DNA of 64,000 nt from Pseudomonas maioricensis (lineage in GTDB: Bacteria > Pseudomonadota > Gammaproteobacteria > Pseudomonadales > Pseudomonadaceae): NCBI RefSeq assembly GCF_022790535.1, contig NZ_LOHG01000019.1, positions 1 through 64,000 on the forward strand, written 5' to 3'. Made by a program: the position numbers and the translations under genes. Within the stretch, counting starts at the first letter, position 1. The number at the start of each line of letters is the position of its first letter. Below the pieces are notes generated by a model. It was not told the origin of the DNA. It searched no databases and saw nothing but the letters and a program-made list of their open reading frames with translations. Positions 1 through 8,323 of this stretch are shown piece by piece.

Positions 1-210
1 GGTGGGGCAAAAGCCTTTTGCTTACTTTTGGGCCCAAAAGTGAGGCGCTGTAAAAGCGCAACCAATATCAGCCATGCCCGCGGTAACGGATATGTACACA
101 AGAACCACTACCAAGAACCACTTGGCAATGAACGTTGTCACTGGCCGCCATCGCCATGCTCCGTATAATGCCGTCATCGCCAGATGAGATGGCTCTAGAT
201 GGATGTTTTT
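1..210. other. Non-coding lead-in with palindromic repeat remnant
   Basis: No gene could be supported here. Bases 26-40 contain the palindrome TTTTGGGCCCAAAA inside a stretch of runs of A and T next to GCGC blocks (about 8-60). This resembles the degenerate dispersed intergenic repeats often mis-annotated as short proteins in Pseudomonas; that comparison is from memory. The rest is the gpsA leader. Confidence 0.4.
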
Positions 211-1236
211 ATGACCACACAGCAACCTGTTGCGGTTCTGGGGGGCGGCAGCTTCGGCACCGCAGTGGCCAACTTGCTGGCGGAAAACGGCCGTCAGGTC
301 CGTCAATGGATGCGCGACCCGGAACAGGCCGAGGCGATTCGGGTCAATCGCGAGAACCCTCGTTACCTCAAGGGTATAAAAATCCTGCCACTGGTTGAAC
401 CGGTCACAGACTTGGCAGCGACTCTGGATGAATGTGAGCTGGTTTTTGTCGCCTTGCCGTCCAGTGCTTTACGTAGCGTGCTGGCCCCTCACGTCGAGCG
501 TTTGACGGGCAAGATGCTGGTCAGCCTGACCAAAGGGATTGAGGCGCAGTCATTCAAACTGATGAGTCAGATCATTGAAGACATCGCTCCGCAAGCCCGA
601 ATCGGCGTGTTATCAGGTCCCAATCTGGCGCGTGAAATCGCAGAGCACGCGCTGACTGCAACCGTGGTCGCCAGTGAAGACGAGGACCTCTGTCAGCAGG
701 TCCAGGAAGTGCTGCACGGCAGGACGTTCAGGGTTTACGCCAGCAACGACCGCTTTGGTGTTGAGTTGGGCGGGGCGCTTAAAAACGTCTACGCGATTAT
801 CGCCGGTATGGCCGTGGCGCTGGACATGGGCGAGAACACCAAAAGCATGCTGATCACCCGTGCATTGGCGGAGATGACCCGTTTTGCCGTCAGCCAGGGC
901 GCCAACCCGATGACCTTTCTTGGGCTGGCGGGCGTCGGTGACCTGATCGTGACCTGCTCTTCGCCGAAGAGCCGTAACTATCAAGTCGGATTTGCCTTGG
1001 GGCAGGGCTTGAGCCTGGACGAGGCCGTCAACCGTCTTGGCGAAGTCGCGGAAGGTGTCAACACGCTCAAAGTGCTGAAAGTCAAAGCTCAGGAGCTACA
1101 GGTGTACATGCCGCTGGTCGCGGGATTGCATGCAATTCTTTTCGAGGGTCGTACGCTCAGTCAGGTCATTGAACTGTTGATGCGCGCCGAGCCCAAAACA
1201 GACGTGGACTTCATTTCCACAACCGGCTTCAACTGA
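211..1236 (+). CDS. gpsA: NAD(P)-dependent glycerol-3-phosphate dehydrogenase
   Basis: Cytosolic enzyme that reduces dihydroxyacetone phosphate to sn-glycerol 3-phosphate, the backbone of phospholipids. The N terminus carries the Rossmann nucleotide-binding motif VLGGGSFGTA, and the middle carries the catalytic-lysine region GGALKNVYAI and the substrate-binding segment GLAGVGDLIVTC. At 341 aa it has the usual family length. An in-frame ATG at 199 would add four residues; I chose 211 because the protein then begins with MTTQQPVAVLGG, as in other pseudomonads, but neither start has a strong ribosome binding site. It is followed closely by the DUF4389 gene and sixA, a core Pseudomonas arrangement. 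Confidence 0.96.
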   Translation: MTTQQPVAVLGGGSFGTAVANLLAENGRQVRQWMRDPEQAEAIRVNRENPRYLKGIKILPLVEPVTDLAATLDECELVFVALPSSALRSVLAPHVERLTGKMLVSLTKGIEAQSFKLMSQIIEDIAPQARIGVLSGPNLAREIAEHALTATVVASEDEDLCQQVQEVLHGRTFRVYASNDRFGVELGGALKNVYAIIAGMAVALDMGENTKSMLITRALAEMTRFAVSQGANPMTFLGLAGVGDLIVTCSSPKSRNYQVGFALGQGLSLDEAVNRLGEVAEGVNTLKVLKVKAQELQVYMPLVAGLHAILFEGRTLSQVIELLMRAEPKTDVDFISTTGFN

Positions 1237-1260
1237 TAGCCCTCATCCCGGGAGAAGATT

Positions 1261-1605
1261 TTGAACGAATCAAAAATCAAGCAACACGAATCGATTGTGC
1301 TGCGCATCCTCTGGATGGTGCTGTTTGTAGTGATCTGGCAACTCGCCGAACTACTGCTGGCAGGGGTGGTTCTGGTGCAATTGGGCTATCGTCTGATTTA
1401 TGGTGCGCCGAGCGCCAGTCTGATGAACTTTGGCGACAGCCTGAGTCAGTTTCTCGCGCAGATAGGTCGGTTTGGCACGTTTCACACTGACCAGAAGCCG
1501 TGGCCGTTTGCGGACTGGCCAACGCCTCGTGCGCCGGATGGCGAGACGCCGCACAGCATCCCACCTGCCGCGCATCCTGTGCGCGATGAGGAGCCCAAAC
1601 TGTGA
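1261..1605 (+). CDS. DUF4389 domain-containing membrane protein
   Basis: A 114-aa protein matching the DUF4389 family: one or two hydrophobic segments (about residues 12-45, including LRILWMVLFVVIWQLAELL), then a conserved FGTFHTDQKPWPFADWP block, and a Pro-rich hydrophilic tail. It begins at a TTG codon, 24 bases after gpsA, preceded by GGGAGAAG, which is a good ribosome binding site. Its end overlaps the sixA start by 4 bases, so it is probably translationally coupled to sixA. Function unknown; an inner-membrane location is inferred from the hydrophobic segment. Confidence 0.85.
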   Translation: MNESKIKQHESIVLRILWMVLFVVIWQLAELLLAGVVLVQLGYRLIYGAPSASLMNFGDSLSQFLAQIGRFGTFHTDQKPWPFADWPTPRAPDGETPHSIPPAAHPVRDEEPKL

Positions 1606-2057
1606 AGCTATGGGTGTTGCGGCACGGAGAGGCCCAGGCTCACGCACGCAGTGATGCGCAGCGTGAGCTGACCGGTCATGGTCGTGAGGAGGTCCTGCAA
1701 AGTGCCGCTCATTTGCTGGGTAAACCCCTGACGCGAATCCTCGCCAGCCCCTATGTTCGAGCACAGCAGACTGCTGAACTGGTGCGTCAGGCGCTGGGTT
1801 TCAGCGATGCTGTGGTGACGGTGTCCTGGCTCACGCCGGAAAGTGATCCGGGCAAAGTGCTGAGTCAACTGGACGCTTATGCCGCTGATGATGTTTTGTT
1901 AGTCAGCCATCAGCCTCTGGTGGGCGCGTTGATTGGGCTCGCCGTGCACGGCAGTCATCAGCAGCCACAACCCATGAGTACTGCCAGCCTGGCTGAATTG
2001 AAAGGTGAATTTGCGCTGGCCGGAGCGATGGAATTGCTGAGCGTGCGGCACGTTTGA
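1602..2057 (+). CDS. sixA: Phosphohistidine phosphatase SixA
   Basis: Histidine-phosphatase (phosphoglycerate-mutase superfamily) protein of 151 aa. The catalytic RHGEA motif is at residues 7-11 (LRHGEA), the ASPYVRAQQT segment is around residue 47, and the second catalytic histidine lies in SHQPLV near residue 101. SixA removes phosphate from histidine phosphotransfer domains; in enterobacteria it acts on ArcB and on the nitrogen PTS. The start is GTG at 1602, overlapping the preceding stop. Its place after gpsA and DUF4389 is the usual Pseudomonas order. Confidence 0.92.
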   Translation: MKLWVLRHGEAQAHARSDAQRELTGHGREEVLQSAAHLLGKPLTRILASPYVRAQQTAELVRQALGFSDAVVTVSWLTPESDPGKVLSQLDAYAADDVLLVSHQPLVGALIGLAVHGSHQQPQPMSTASLAELKGEFALAGAMELLSVRHV

Positions 2058-2256
2058 TGTGCCTGGCTAGCTAACTCGGCGTGAAACTTTTCCGACAACC
2101 AGAGTCCTGCCCGCTAGTTTGAGGCGCCTTTATCGTCCGGATATGGGCGCCCGGGTTTCACTTGCGTTACATCCCTCAAGCCAGGCACTCATTGCATAAA
2201 ACTGCTTTCAGATAACCGGCAACCAAGCAGTTGCTTGGTCGACTACGCTTGCTCCG

Positions 2257-2274
2257 AATAAAAATAAAAAGGAG
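2257..2274 (+). promoter_or_regulatory. A-rich Hfq/Crc-type motif overlapping the Shine-Dalgarno
   Basis: The leader of the acyl-CoA ligase gene contains AATAAAAATAAAAA joined directly to GGAG, ending 9 bases before the ATG at 2284. AATAAAAA fits the AANAANAA target bound by Hfq-Crc for catabolite repression of translation in pseudomonads. The match is seen in the sequence; regulation is inference. Confidence 0.45.
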
Positions 2275-2283
2275 TGAGTCGCA

Positions 2284-3954
2284 ATGACTATCGCCGTTGC
2301 TTTGCCGTTGAGCCGCTTCTATGACCGTGAGGCTCAGAACCCTGACACGCCCTATCTGGTTCAGCCTCTGGCTGATGGGCGGGTACAGTCCTTGAGTTGG
2401 TCAGAAGTCGGCAATCAGGCGCGGCGGGCAGCGCATTGGTTGCGACGTCGAGGGCTGCCCCGAGGTAGCTCCATCGCAATCATTTCGAAAAACTGCGCTC
2501 ACTGGATCATTACCGATCTGGCGATCTGGATGGCCGGACATGTCTCAGTGCCGCTGTACCCCAATCTGACCGCGGACTCCGTGGCTCAGGTTCTGGAGCA
2601 TTCCGATGCTGTACTGGTATTTGTCGGCAAGCTCGATGAATGGCCCGCCATGAGTCGGGGAATCAAAGTCGGGCTGCAAACCATCGCCTTGCCGATTTGC
2701 CCTGGTGACGCACAGTTTGATTTTACCTGGGATGATTTACAGCGCTGGGAGCCCATCAAGGACAACCCTTACGGCCACGCCGATCAGTTGGCGACGATCA
2801 TCTATACCTCGGGAACCACAGGTGCTCCCAAAGGCGTGATGCACAGTTTTGGAAACCTGGCATTTGCTGCGACTTATGGCAGCAGCATCTTTGGCCTGGG
2901 TGAAAAAGACCGTTTGTTCTCCTACCTGCCGTTATGCCATGTGGCTGAACGAATGTTTGTCGAAATGGCGTCGTTCTATGGTGGCCAGACGGTCTTTTTT
3001 GCGCAGAGCCTCGACACTTTTCTCGATGATCTGAAGCGCGCGCGACCCACCGCATTGTTCGCTGTGCCGCGCATCTGGACCCGTTTCCAGATGGGCGTCT
3101 ACAGCAAAATCCCGCCTGCGCGTCTGGACCTTTTGCTGGGCTTGCCACTGATCGGCAGCTATATGGGACGCAAGGTGCTCAAGGGGCTGGGGCTGGATGC
3201 GTTGAAAGTGTCCTTGTCCGGGGCCGCGCCTGTTCCGCAAACGTTATTGCACTGGTATCGGCGGCTGGGCCTGGATGTGCTGGAGGTCTACGGCATGACT
3301 GAGAGTTGCGGGTACTCGCATATCTGTCGACCTGCAAAGCAGAAGCCGGGCTGGATTGGGCAGCCTTGCCCTGAGGTTGAGGTGCGCATTGCCGATAATG
3401 GTGAGGTGCTTGTGCGCAGCGGAGCGAACATGTCCGGCTACTTCAAGGACCCGCAGAGAACTGCTGAGACGCTGACGGATGACGGCTTTCTGCACACTGG
3501 TGACAAAGGCGAACAGGACGCTGACGGTTATTTACGGCTGACGGGCAGGCTCAAAGAGATCTTCAAAACCAGCAAAGGCAAATATGTAGCACCGGCGCCT
3601 ATCGAGAACTTGCTGGCCATGCATTCGCGAATTGAACAAGTCTGTGTAGTGGGCGAGGGCCTGGTCGCACCGCTCGGTCTGTGTGTGCTGTCGGCCGCTG
3701 AGTCTCAAGCGCTCTCCAGTGCGAGTCGCGCGGCATTGGAGAAGAGCCTTGCGACGCTGCTGGACAGGGTCAATGCCGATCTCGACAAACATCAACGCTT
3801 GCACAGATTAGTGGTGGTGAAAGATAGTTGGGGGGTCGAAAACGGTTTCCTGACTCCGACCCTGAAGATCAAACGCACAGTGATCGAATCCGTTTATGGC
3901 GAGCGCTTTCAGGAATGGAGCTCGCGTCCGGAGGCGGTGGTGTGGCAGGAGTGA
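2284..3954 (+). CDS. AMP-binding long-chain acyl-CoA synthetase (FadD-like)
   Basis: ANL-superfamily adenylating enzyme, 556 aa, expected to activate fatty or other carboxylic acids with ATP and CoA. The phosphate-binding loop IIYTSGTTGAPKGVMHS is near residue 174, the A5 region VYGMTESCG near 338, the A7 motif LHTGDKGEQDADGYL near 403, and the A8/hinge region LTGRLKEIFKTSKGKYVAP near 420. GGAG at 2271 supports the ATG at 2284. It is followed by a hotdog thioesterase and two hydrolases on the same strand, suggesting acyl-CoA metabolism as a group. The exact acyl substrate cannot be read from sequence. Confidence 0.88.
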   Translation: MTIAVALPLSRFYDREAQNPDTPYLVQPLADGRVQSLSWSEVGNQARRAAHWLRRRGLPRGSSIAIISKNCAHWIITDLAIWMAGHVSVPLYPNLTADSVAQVLEHSDAVLVFVGKLDEWPAMSRGIKVGLQTIALPICPGDAQFDFTWDDLQRWEPIKDNPYGHADQLATIIYTSGTTGAPKGVMHSFGNLAFAATYGSSIFGLGEKDRLFSYLPLCHVAERMFVEMASFYGGQTVFFAQSLDTFLDDLKRARPTALFAVPRIWTRFQMGVYSKIPPARLDLLLGLPLIGSYMGRKVLKGLGLDALKVSLSGAAPVPQTLLHWYRRLGLDVLEVYGMTESCGYSHICRPAKQKPGWIGQPCPEVEVRIADNGEVLVRSGANMSGYFKDPQRTAETLTDDGFLHTGDKGEQDADGYLRLTGRLKEIFKTSKGKYVAPAPIENLLAMHSRIEQVCVVGEGLVAPLGLCVLSAAESQALSSASRAALEKSLATLLDRVNADLDKHQRLHRLVVVKDSWGVENGFLTPTLKIKRTVIESVYGERFQEWSSRPEAVVWQE

Positions 3955-4006
3955 GGCGATTAATTCCAGCGCTCATTTTTCGGGCGCTTCATAACAAGGA
4001 TTGACT

Positions 4007-4450
4007 ATGAGCGTGTGGCGCGAAACCCCGAATCTTGACCAGCTTAATGCCAACAGTAAAAACACCATTCTTGAATTGCTCGATATCCGTTTTGAGTCTT
4101 TTACCGAGGACTCTTTGACCGCCAGCATGGTGGTTGATCACCGTACTCATCAGCCTTACGGCCTGCTGCACGGCGGGGCGTCAGTGGTGTTGGCCGAGTC
4201 GTTGGGTTCTTCAGCCAGTTATCTGTGCATCGACACCAGCAAGTATTTTTGCGTCGGTATCGAGGTCAACGCCAACCATCTGCGTGGCGTGCGCAGTGGT
4301 CGGGTAACGGCGGTGGCGCACGCGGTGCACATCGGTCGCAGCACCCATGTCTGGGATATCCGCCTGACCAGCGATGAAGGCAAAGCCAGCTGCATCTCGC
4401 GATTAACCGTTGCTGTCGTGCCTCTAGGTCAGGAACCTCCGGCACGCTAA
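4007..4450 (+). CDS. Hotdog-fold acyl-CoA thioesterase (PaaI/MenI-like)
   Basis: A 147-aa single-hotdog thioesterase. The motif LLHGGASVVLAES (about residues 49-61) is the conserved helix start with the catalytic glutamate, and GIEVNANHL follows near residue 82. The family hydrolyses aromatic or aliphatic acyl-CoA esters, including 1,4-dihydroxy-2-naphthoyl-CoA in MenI. An upstream TTG at 4001 is in frame, but AAGGA at 3996-4000 is correctly spaced only for the ATG at 4007. It lies 52 bases after the acyl-CoA ligase and probably acts on related thioesters. Confidence 0.88.
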   Translation: MSVWRETPNLDQLNANSKNTILELLDIRFESFTEDSLTASMVVDHRTHQPYGLLHGGASVVLAESLGSSASYLCIDTSKYFCVGIEVNANHLRGVRSGRVTAVAHAVHIGRSTHVWDIRLTSDEGKASCISRLTVAVVPLGQEPPAR

Positions 4451-4566
4451 GTGTCGCTTATGCCGTCTGATGGCCGGATCACCGTGTTCGATGGCCGTTA
4501 CGATCATTGCTGAGGTGCCCGTCGTTACGCACAATCGCAACTGATCTGGTCATTGGGTGCTCCGGC

Positions 4567-5364
4567 ATGTCGCAACAGGTGTTCTTCGCTCACGCCAACG
4601 GTTTTCCGTCTGGTACCTACAGCAAGCTATTCGCGGCACTGGCGCCGGACTATGCCGTGAGCCATCTCGATCAGCATGCCCACGATCCACGCTTCCCGGT
4701 GGATGATAACTGGCTGAATCTGGTGGATGAGCTGATTCATCATCTGCGTGAGCAGCCCGAGCCAGTGTGGGGTGTCGGGCATTCTTTGGGTGGTGTGCTG
4801 CATTTACATGCTGCGATGCGTTGTCCTGAACTGTATCGCGGCGTGGTCATGCTCGATTCACCGGTGCTGACCCTCGCTGATCAATGGATGATTCGCGCTG
4901 CCAAGCGGTTTGGTTTTATCGATCGTATTACCCCGGCCGGGCGCACGGTGGGGCGTCGCGAGGCGTTTGCCGACATTGAGTCGGCGCGACTGTACTTCTC
5001 TGGCAAAACCCTGTTCCGCCGCTTTGATCCCGAATGTCTGGATGCTTACCTGCAACATGGCTTGCACAATGATGGCGAGCAACTGCGCCTGCGTTTCGAT
5101 CCCGCCACGGAAATCAGTATTTACCGCAGCGTGCCACATACCAGTCCGGGCCAGTCCCGGCAGCTCAAACTGCCGCTGGCCGTGGTGCGTGGCGAGCACA
5201 GTCGAGTCGTGATGCGCCACCATGCGCGTTCTGTCAGGCGGATGCCCCAAGGGGAGTATTTGTCTATGCCAGGCGGGCATATGTTTCCTCTGGAACGTCC
5301 TGAAGCCACGGCGCAGATGCTCAAGGCACTGTTCAGCCGCTGGACAGCCGGTGTCGACGCATGA
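4567..5364 (+). CDS. Alpha/beta hydrolase
   Basis: A 265-aa alpha/beta-hydrolase fold protein. The oxyanion-hole region FFAHANGFP is at residues 6-14, the nucleophile elbow GVGHSLGGVLHLHAA near residue 75, and the acid/His end includes MPGGHMFPLERPE near residue 238. The nucleophile Ser is in GHSLGG. The frame is open upstream to 4507, but the extra N terminus does not resemble a hydrolase, so I start at MSQQVFFAHANG. The stop overlaps the next hydrolase start by 4 bases (ATGA), indicating translational coupling. Substrate unknown. Confidence 0.85.
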   Translation: MSQQVFFAHANGFPSGTYSKLFAALAPDYAVSHLDQHAHDPRFPVDDNWLNLVDELIHHLREQPEPVWGVGHSLGGVLHLHAAMRCPELYRGVVMLDSPVLTLADQWMIRAAKRFGFIDRITPAGRTVGRREAFADIESARLYFSGKTLFRRFDPECLDAYLQHGLHNDGEQLRLRFDPATEISIYRSVPHTSPGQSRQLKLPLAVVRGEHSRVVMRHHARSVRRMPQGEYLSMPGGHMFPLERPEATAQMLKALFSRWTAGVDA

Positions 5365-6215
5365 GTCATTCAGTGGAAGAAGTCCGTTTGAGCCTGCCGC
5401 ACATCGAGTTGGCGGCGCATTTGTACGGTCCTGAAGACGGTCAGCCGGTCATCGCCTTGCATGGCTGGCTCGACAATGCCAACAGCTTTGCCCGACTTGC
5501 GCCGCTGCTACCGGGTTTGCGCATTGTTGCGCTGGATCTCGCCGGGCATGGTCATTCCAGCCACCGCCCGCCAGGCGCGAGTTATGCGCTGGCTGATTAC
5601 GTTCACGATGTACTGCGGGTTGCCGAACAACTTGGCTGGCAGCAGTTTTCATTACTGGGCCATTCCCTGGGGGCAATTATTTCGGTGTTCCTCGCCGGTG
5701 CATTGCCTGATCGTGTGTCGCGACTGGCGCTGATCGATGGTCTGGTACCGCCTACCGGTGAGGCAGATAACGCAGCAGAGCAGTTGGGCAGGTCTTTACA
5801 GGCGCAGTTGCGTCTGGCGAACAAACGCAAGCCGGTTTATCCCGATCAAGAGCAGGCGATCTGTGCGCGGATGAAGGGGGCGGTCGCGGTCACCCGTGAA
5901 GCTGCCGAGTTGCTGGCCCAGCGTGGCTTGATGCCGGTGCCGGGTGGTTACACCTGGCGCAGTGATGAACGCCTGACGTTGCCCTCGGCCATTCGCATAA
6001 CCCGCCCGCAAGCCATGGCGTTCGTCGAGGCTATTCGCTGTCCGACACATTTGGTAGTAGCTTCTCAAGGGTTACTGGCGCAGCAGAAGACGTTGCTTTC
6101 AACGTTGCCTTTTGAGGTCTCGGGCCTGTCAGGAGGCCATCATCTGCATCTCAACGATCACGTCGGGGCGAGCGCTGTTGCAGACTGTTTCAATCGCTTC
6201 TTCGCTGCGCCTTGA
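5361..6215 (+). CDS. Alpha/beta hydrolase
   Basis: A 284-aa alpha/beta hydrolase paralogous in fold to the gene before it. The motif HGWLDNANSF near residue 35 supplies the oxyanion hole, LLGHSLGAIISV near residue 99 holds the nucleophile serine, and LSGGHHLHLND near residue 258 the catalytic histidine. It starts within the stop of the upstream hydrolase. Families of this type act on esters, lactones or thioesters; the specific substrate is not recognisable. Confidence 0.86.
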   Translation: MSHSVEEVRLSLPHIELAAHLYGPEDGQPVIALHGWLDNANSFARLAPLLPGLRIVALDLAGHGHSSHRPPGASYALADYVHDVLRVAEQLGWQQFSLLGHSLGAIISVFLAGALPDRVSRLALIDGLVPPTGEADNAAEQLGRSLQAQLRLANKRKPVYPDQEQAICARMKGAVAVTREAAELLAQRGLMPVPGGYTWRSDERLTLPSAIRITRPQAMAFVEAIRCPTHLVVASQGLLAQQKTLLSTLPFEVSGLSGGHHLHLNDHVGASAVADCFNRFFAAP

Positions 6216-6333
6216 CTTGCGTCGGGCAACTGTCGAGGCTGGGCGGGTTGAAACAGGAATCAATCATGATGGATCTATGTATCGCTGCACCTTTTAAACT
6301 GCCCGTTAACGCTTTTTCCCTGAACGTGACGCA

Positions 6334-7164
6334 ATGAGCGCGCCTATGGGAGTGACTCGCGCATTTGGATTGACCTTGTGTGCATCTGTACTCAGCACAT
6401 CCTTGTGGGCTGCCGACGTCCCCGGCAGCAGCGATCTGCAGATCGTGCCGAGGCTGGCTGACGCGGAAATCGTCGATTACCGTCCTGCTGCCGAACTTGA
6501 ACGCATCTATCCAATGGGCTCAATCCGCAAGATCAGTGGGCAATTGCGCTTTGATGGTCAGATCAACGCTCGTGGCAATGTCACCGGTGTGACCTATCAA
6601 CTACCAGCCGAACGTACCTCATATGAGGCTTTTACCGCTGCTCGCGAAGCGTTGCAGGCGCAAGGTGCCGAGCTGTTGTTCTGGTGTCAGGCAAGGGACT
6701 GCGGCGAAAGCAGCCTATGGGCCAACGAAGTGTTCGGCAACGCCAAACTGTACGGCGCGGACGAGCAACAAGCTTATCTGCTGTTGCGCCTGGCCGAACC
6801 CAAAAGTGACACGCTGGTTGCCTTGTACAGCATTACGCGAGGCAACCGCCGGGCTTACCTGCATGTCGAACAGTTCGAAGCTGCTGCACCGCTGGGTGAG
6901 CTGATGCCCACATCCGGCACGCTGCTGCGGCAGTTGAAAAGCACCGGCAAGCTGGCGTTGCCGAAACTGTCGGGCGCGCCTCAGGACGCGTGGCTGACGT
7001 TGTTGTCGCGCGGTCTGAATCTGGACAGCAGCTTGCGCGCCACGGTCTCGGGTCCCCAAGCTGAAGCCTGGCGTCAGGCGTTGATTGGCAAAGGTGTGCG
7101 AGCAGCGCGACTGGAGGCAGGAACCGGCGATACGACCGGGCTGCTTATCGAACTCATTCGCTGA
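6334..7164 (+). CDS. DUF4892 domain-containing exported protein
   Basis: A 276-aa protein with a Sec signal peptide (hydrophobic AFGLTLCASVLSTSLWAAD, cleavage likely after LWA at about residue 27), so it should be periplasmic or outer-membrane associated. It matches DUF4892 through YPMGSIRKISGQLRFDGQI, the two-cysteine ELLFWCQARDCGESSLWAN segment and LYGADEQQAYLLLRLAEP. The two cysteines may form a disulfide. An alternative start is Met5 at 6346. Function unknown; in Pseudomonas it commonly follows this acyl-CoA/hydrolase set. Confidence 0.82.
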   Translation: MSAPMGVTRAFGLTLCASVLSTSLWAADVPGSSDLQIVPRLADAEIVDYRPAAELERIYPMGSIRKISGQLRFDGQINARGNVTGVTYQLPAERTSYEAFTAAREALQAQGAELLFWCQARDCGESSLWANEVFGNAKLYGADEQQAYLLLRLAEPKSDTLVALYSITRGNRRAYLHVEQFEAAAPLGELMPTSGTLLRQLKSTGKLALPKLSGAPQDAWLTLLSRGLNLDSSLRATVSGPQAEAWRQALIGKGVRAARLEAGTGDTTGLLIELIR

Positions 7165-7186
7165 GTAAGGCTCTTATCCGCGTCCA

Positions 7187-7217
7187 CGGCGAACACTGAC
7201 GTTGTCACTGTTCGCCG
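7187..7217 (+). terminator. Hairpin after the DUF4892 gene, possible terminator
   Basis: CGGCGAACACTGAC (7187-7200) pairs with GTCACTGTTCGCCG (7204-7217) around a 3-base loop: 14 positions with one mismatch. It lies 22 bases after the stop codon. The following T run is short (TTATGCTTC), so termination strength is doubtful. Confidence 0.5.
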
Positions 7218-7264
7218 TTATGCTTCACTTCTGATGTCCTGACACTTCTTTTGGAAACCGCCCC

Positions 7265-8311
7265 ATGTTCAATAACGACCGTCTGTTGGTGCAGATTCTG
7301 CTCCTGGCGCTACTGGGTGCCTGTGTCTGGGTGATGGCGCCGTTCTGGTCGGCGCTGTTCTGGGGCGCAGTGCTGGCATTTGCCAGTTGGCCTCTGATGC
7401 GCCTGCTGACCCGCTGGCTCAAAGGGCGCGAGTCTCTTGCGGCGCTGATTCTGAGTCTGGGCTGGATGATTCTGGTGGCCGCACCGCTGGTCTGGTTAGG
7501 GTTCAACCTGGCAGACCACGTACGTGACGTCACTGTGTTGATCAAAGACATACAGGTGGATGGATTGCCCGATCCTCCGGGTTGGCTGGGTAGCGTCCCG
7601 CTGGTAGGTGAGCGCCTGGTTGCATTCTGGAACAGCATTGATCAGCAGGGCGCAGCCTTGATGACCACCATCAAACCGTATCTCGGTCAGGTAGGTAACT
7701 GGTTGTTGGCACGCAGCGCGCAGATCGGTGGCGGCATCCTAGAACTGACGCTGAGCCTTGTGTTCGTGTTCTTCTTTTACCGTGATGGCCCGCGGCTCGC
7801 GGCGTTTGTCCTGCGTTTGCTGGAGCGATTGATCGGTGAGCGGGCGCAATATTACCTGGACCTGGTGGCTGGCACCGTGCAGCGTGTTGTCAACGGCGTG
7901 ATCGGTACTGCTGCCGCACAGGCTGTACTGGCGTTGATCGGCTTCCTGATTGCTGGTGTGCCTGGTGCATTGGTGCTGGGCATCATGACCTTTATGTTCA
8001 GCCTGATCCCGATGGGACCGCCACTGGTATGGATTCCCGCAACCGCCTGGCTGGCGTGGAATGGCAGCTACGGCATGGCGATTTTTCTTGCCATCTGGGG
8101 CACGTTCATCATCAGCGGGGTCGATAACGTGCTCAAGCCTTACCTGATCAGCCGTGGCGGTAATCTGCCGTTGGTGATCGTTTTGCTGGGCGTATTCGGC
8201 GGCTTGCTGGCCTTCGGTTTCATCGGGCTGTTCATCGGCCCCACGCTGTTGGCGGTGGCCTACAGCCTGGTAACCGATTGGGCACGTAGCGAGCGCCCCG
8301 CAAGGAGCTGA
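7265..8311 (+). CDS. AI-2E family transporter (PerM/TqsA-like)
   Basis: A 348-aa integral membrane protein of the AI-2E/PerM family. Hydrophobic segments lie at about residues 8-24, 26-45, 58-80, 155-175, 205-235, 240-265, 270-285 and 300-335, the usual layout of paired N-terminal helices, a soluble loop and a C-terminal block. The family includes the E. coli quorum-signal exporter TqsA and Na+/H+ antiporters, so the substrate is not predictable. It lies tail to tail with the MFS gene on the other strand, only 12 bases away. Confidence 0.85.
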   Translation: MFNNDRLLVQILLLALLGACVWVMAPFWSALFWGAVLAFASWPLMRLLTRWLKGRESLAALILSLGWMILVAAPLVWLGFNLADHVRDVTVLIKDIQVDGLPDPPGWLGSVPLVGERLVAFWNSIDQQGAALMTTIKPYLGQVGNWLLARSAQIGGGILELTLSLVFVFFFYRDGPRLAAFVLRLLERLIGERAQYYLDLVAGTVQRVVNGVIGTAAAQAVLALIGFLIAGVPGALVLGIMTFMFSLIPMGPPLVWIPATAWLAWNGSYGMAIFLAIWGTFIISGVDNVLKPYLISRGGNLPLVIVLLGVFGGLLAFGFIGLFIGPTLLAVAYSLVTDWARSERPARS

Positions 8312-8323
8312 TCCAGACTTCTT

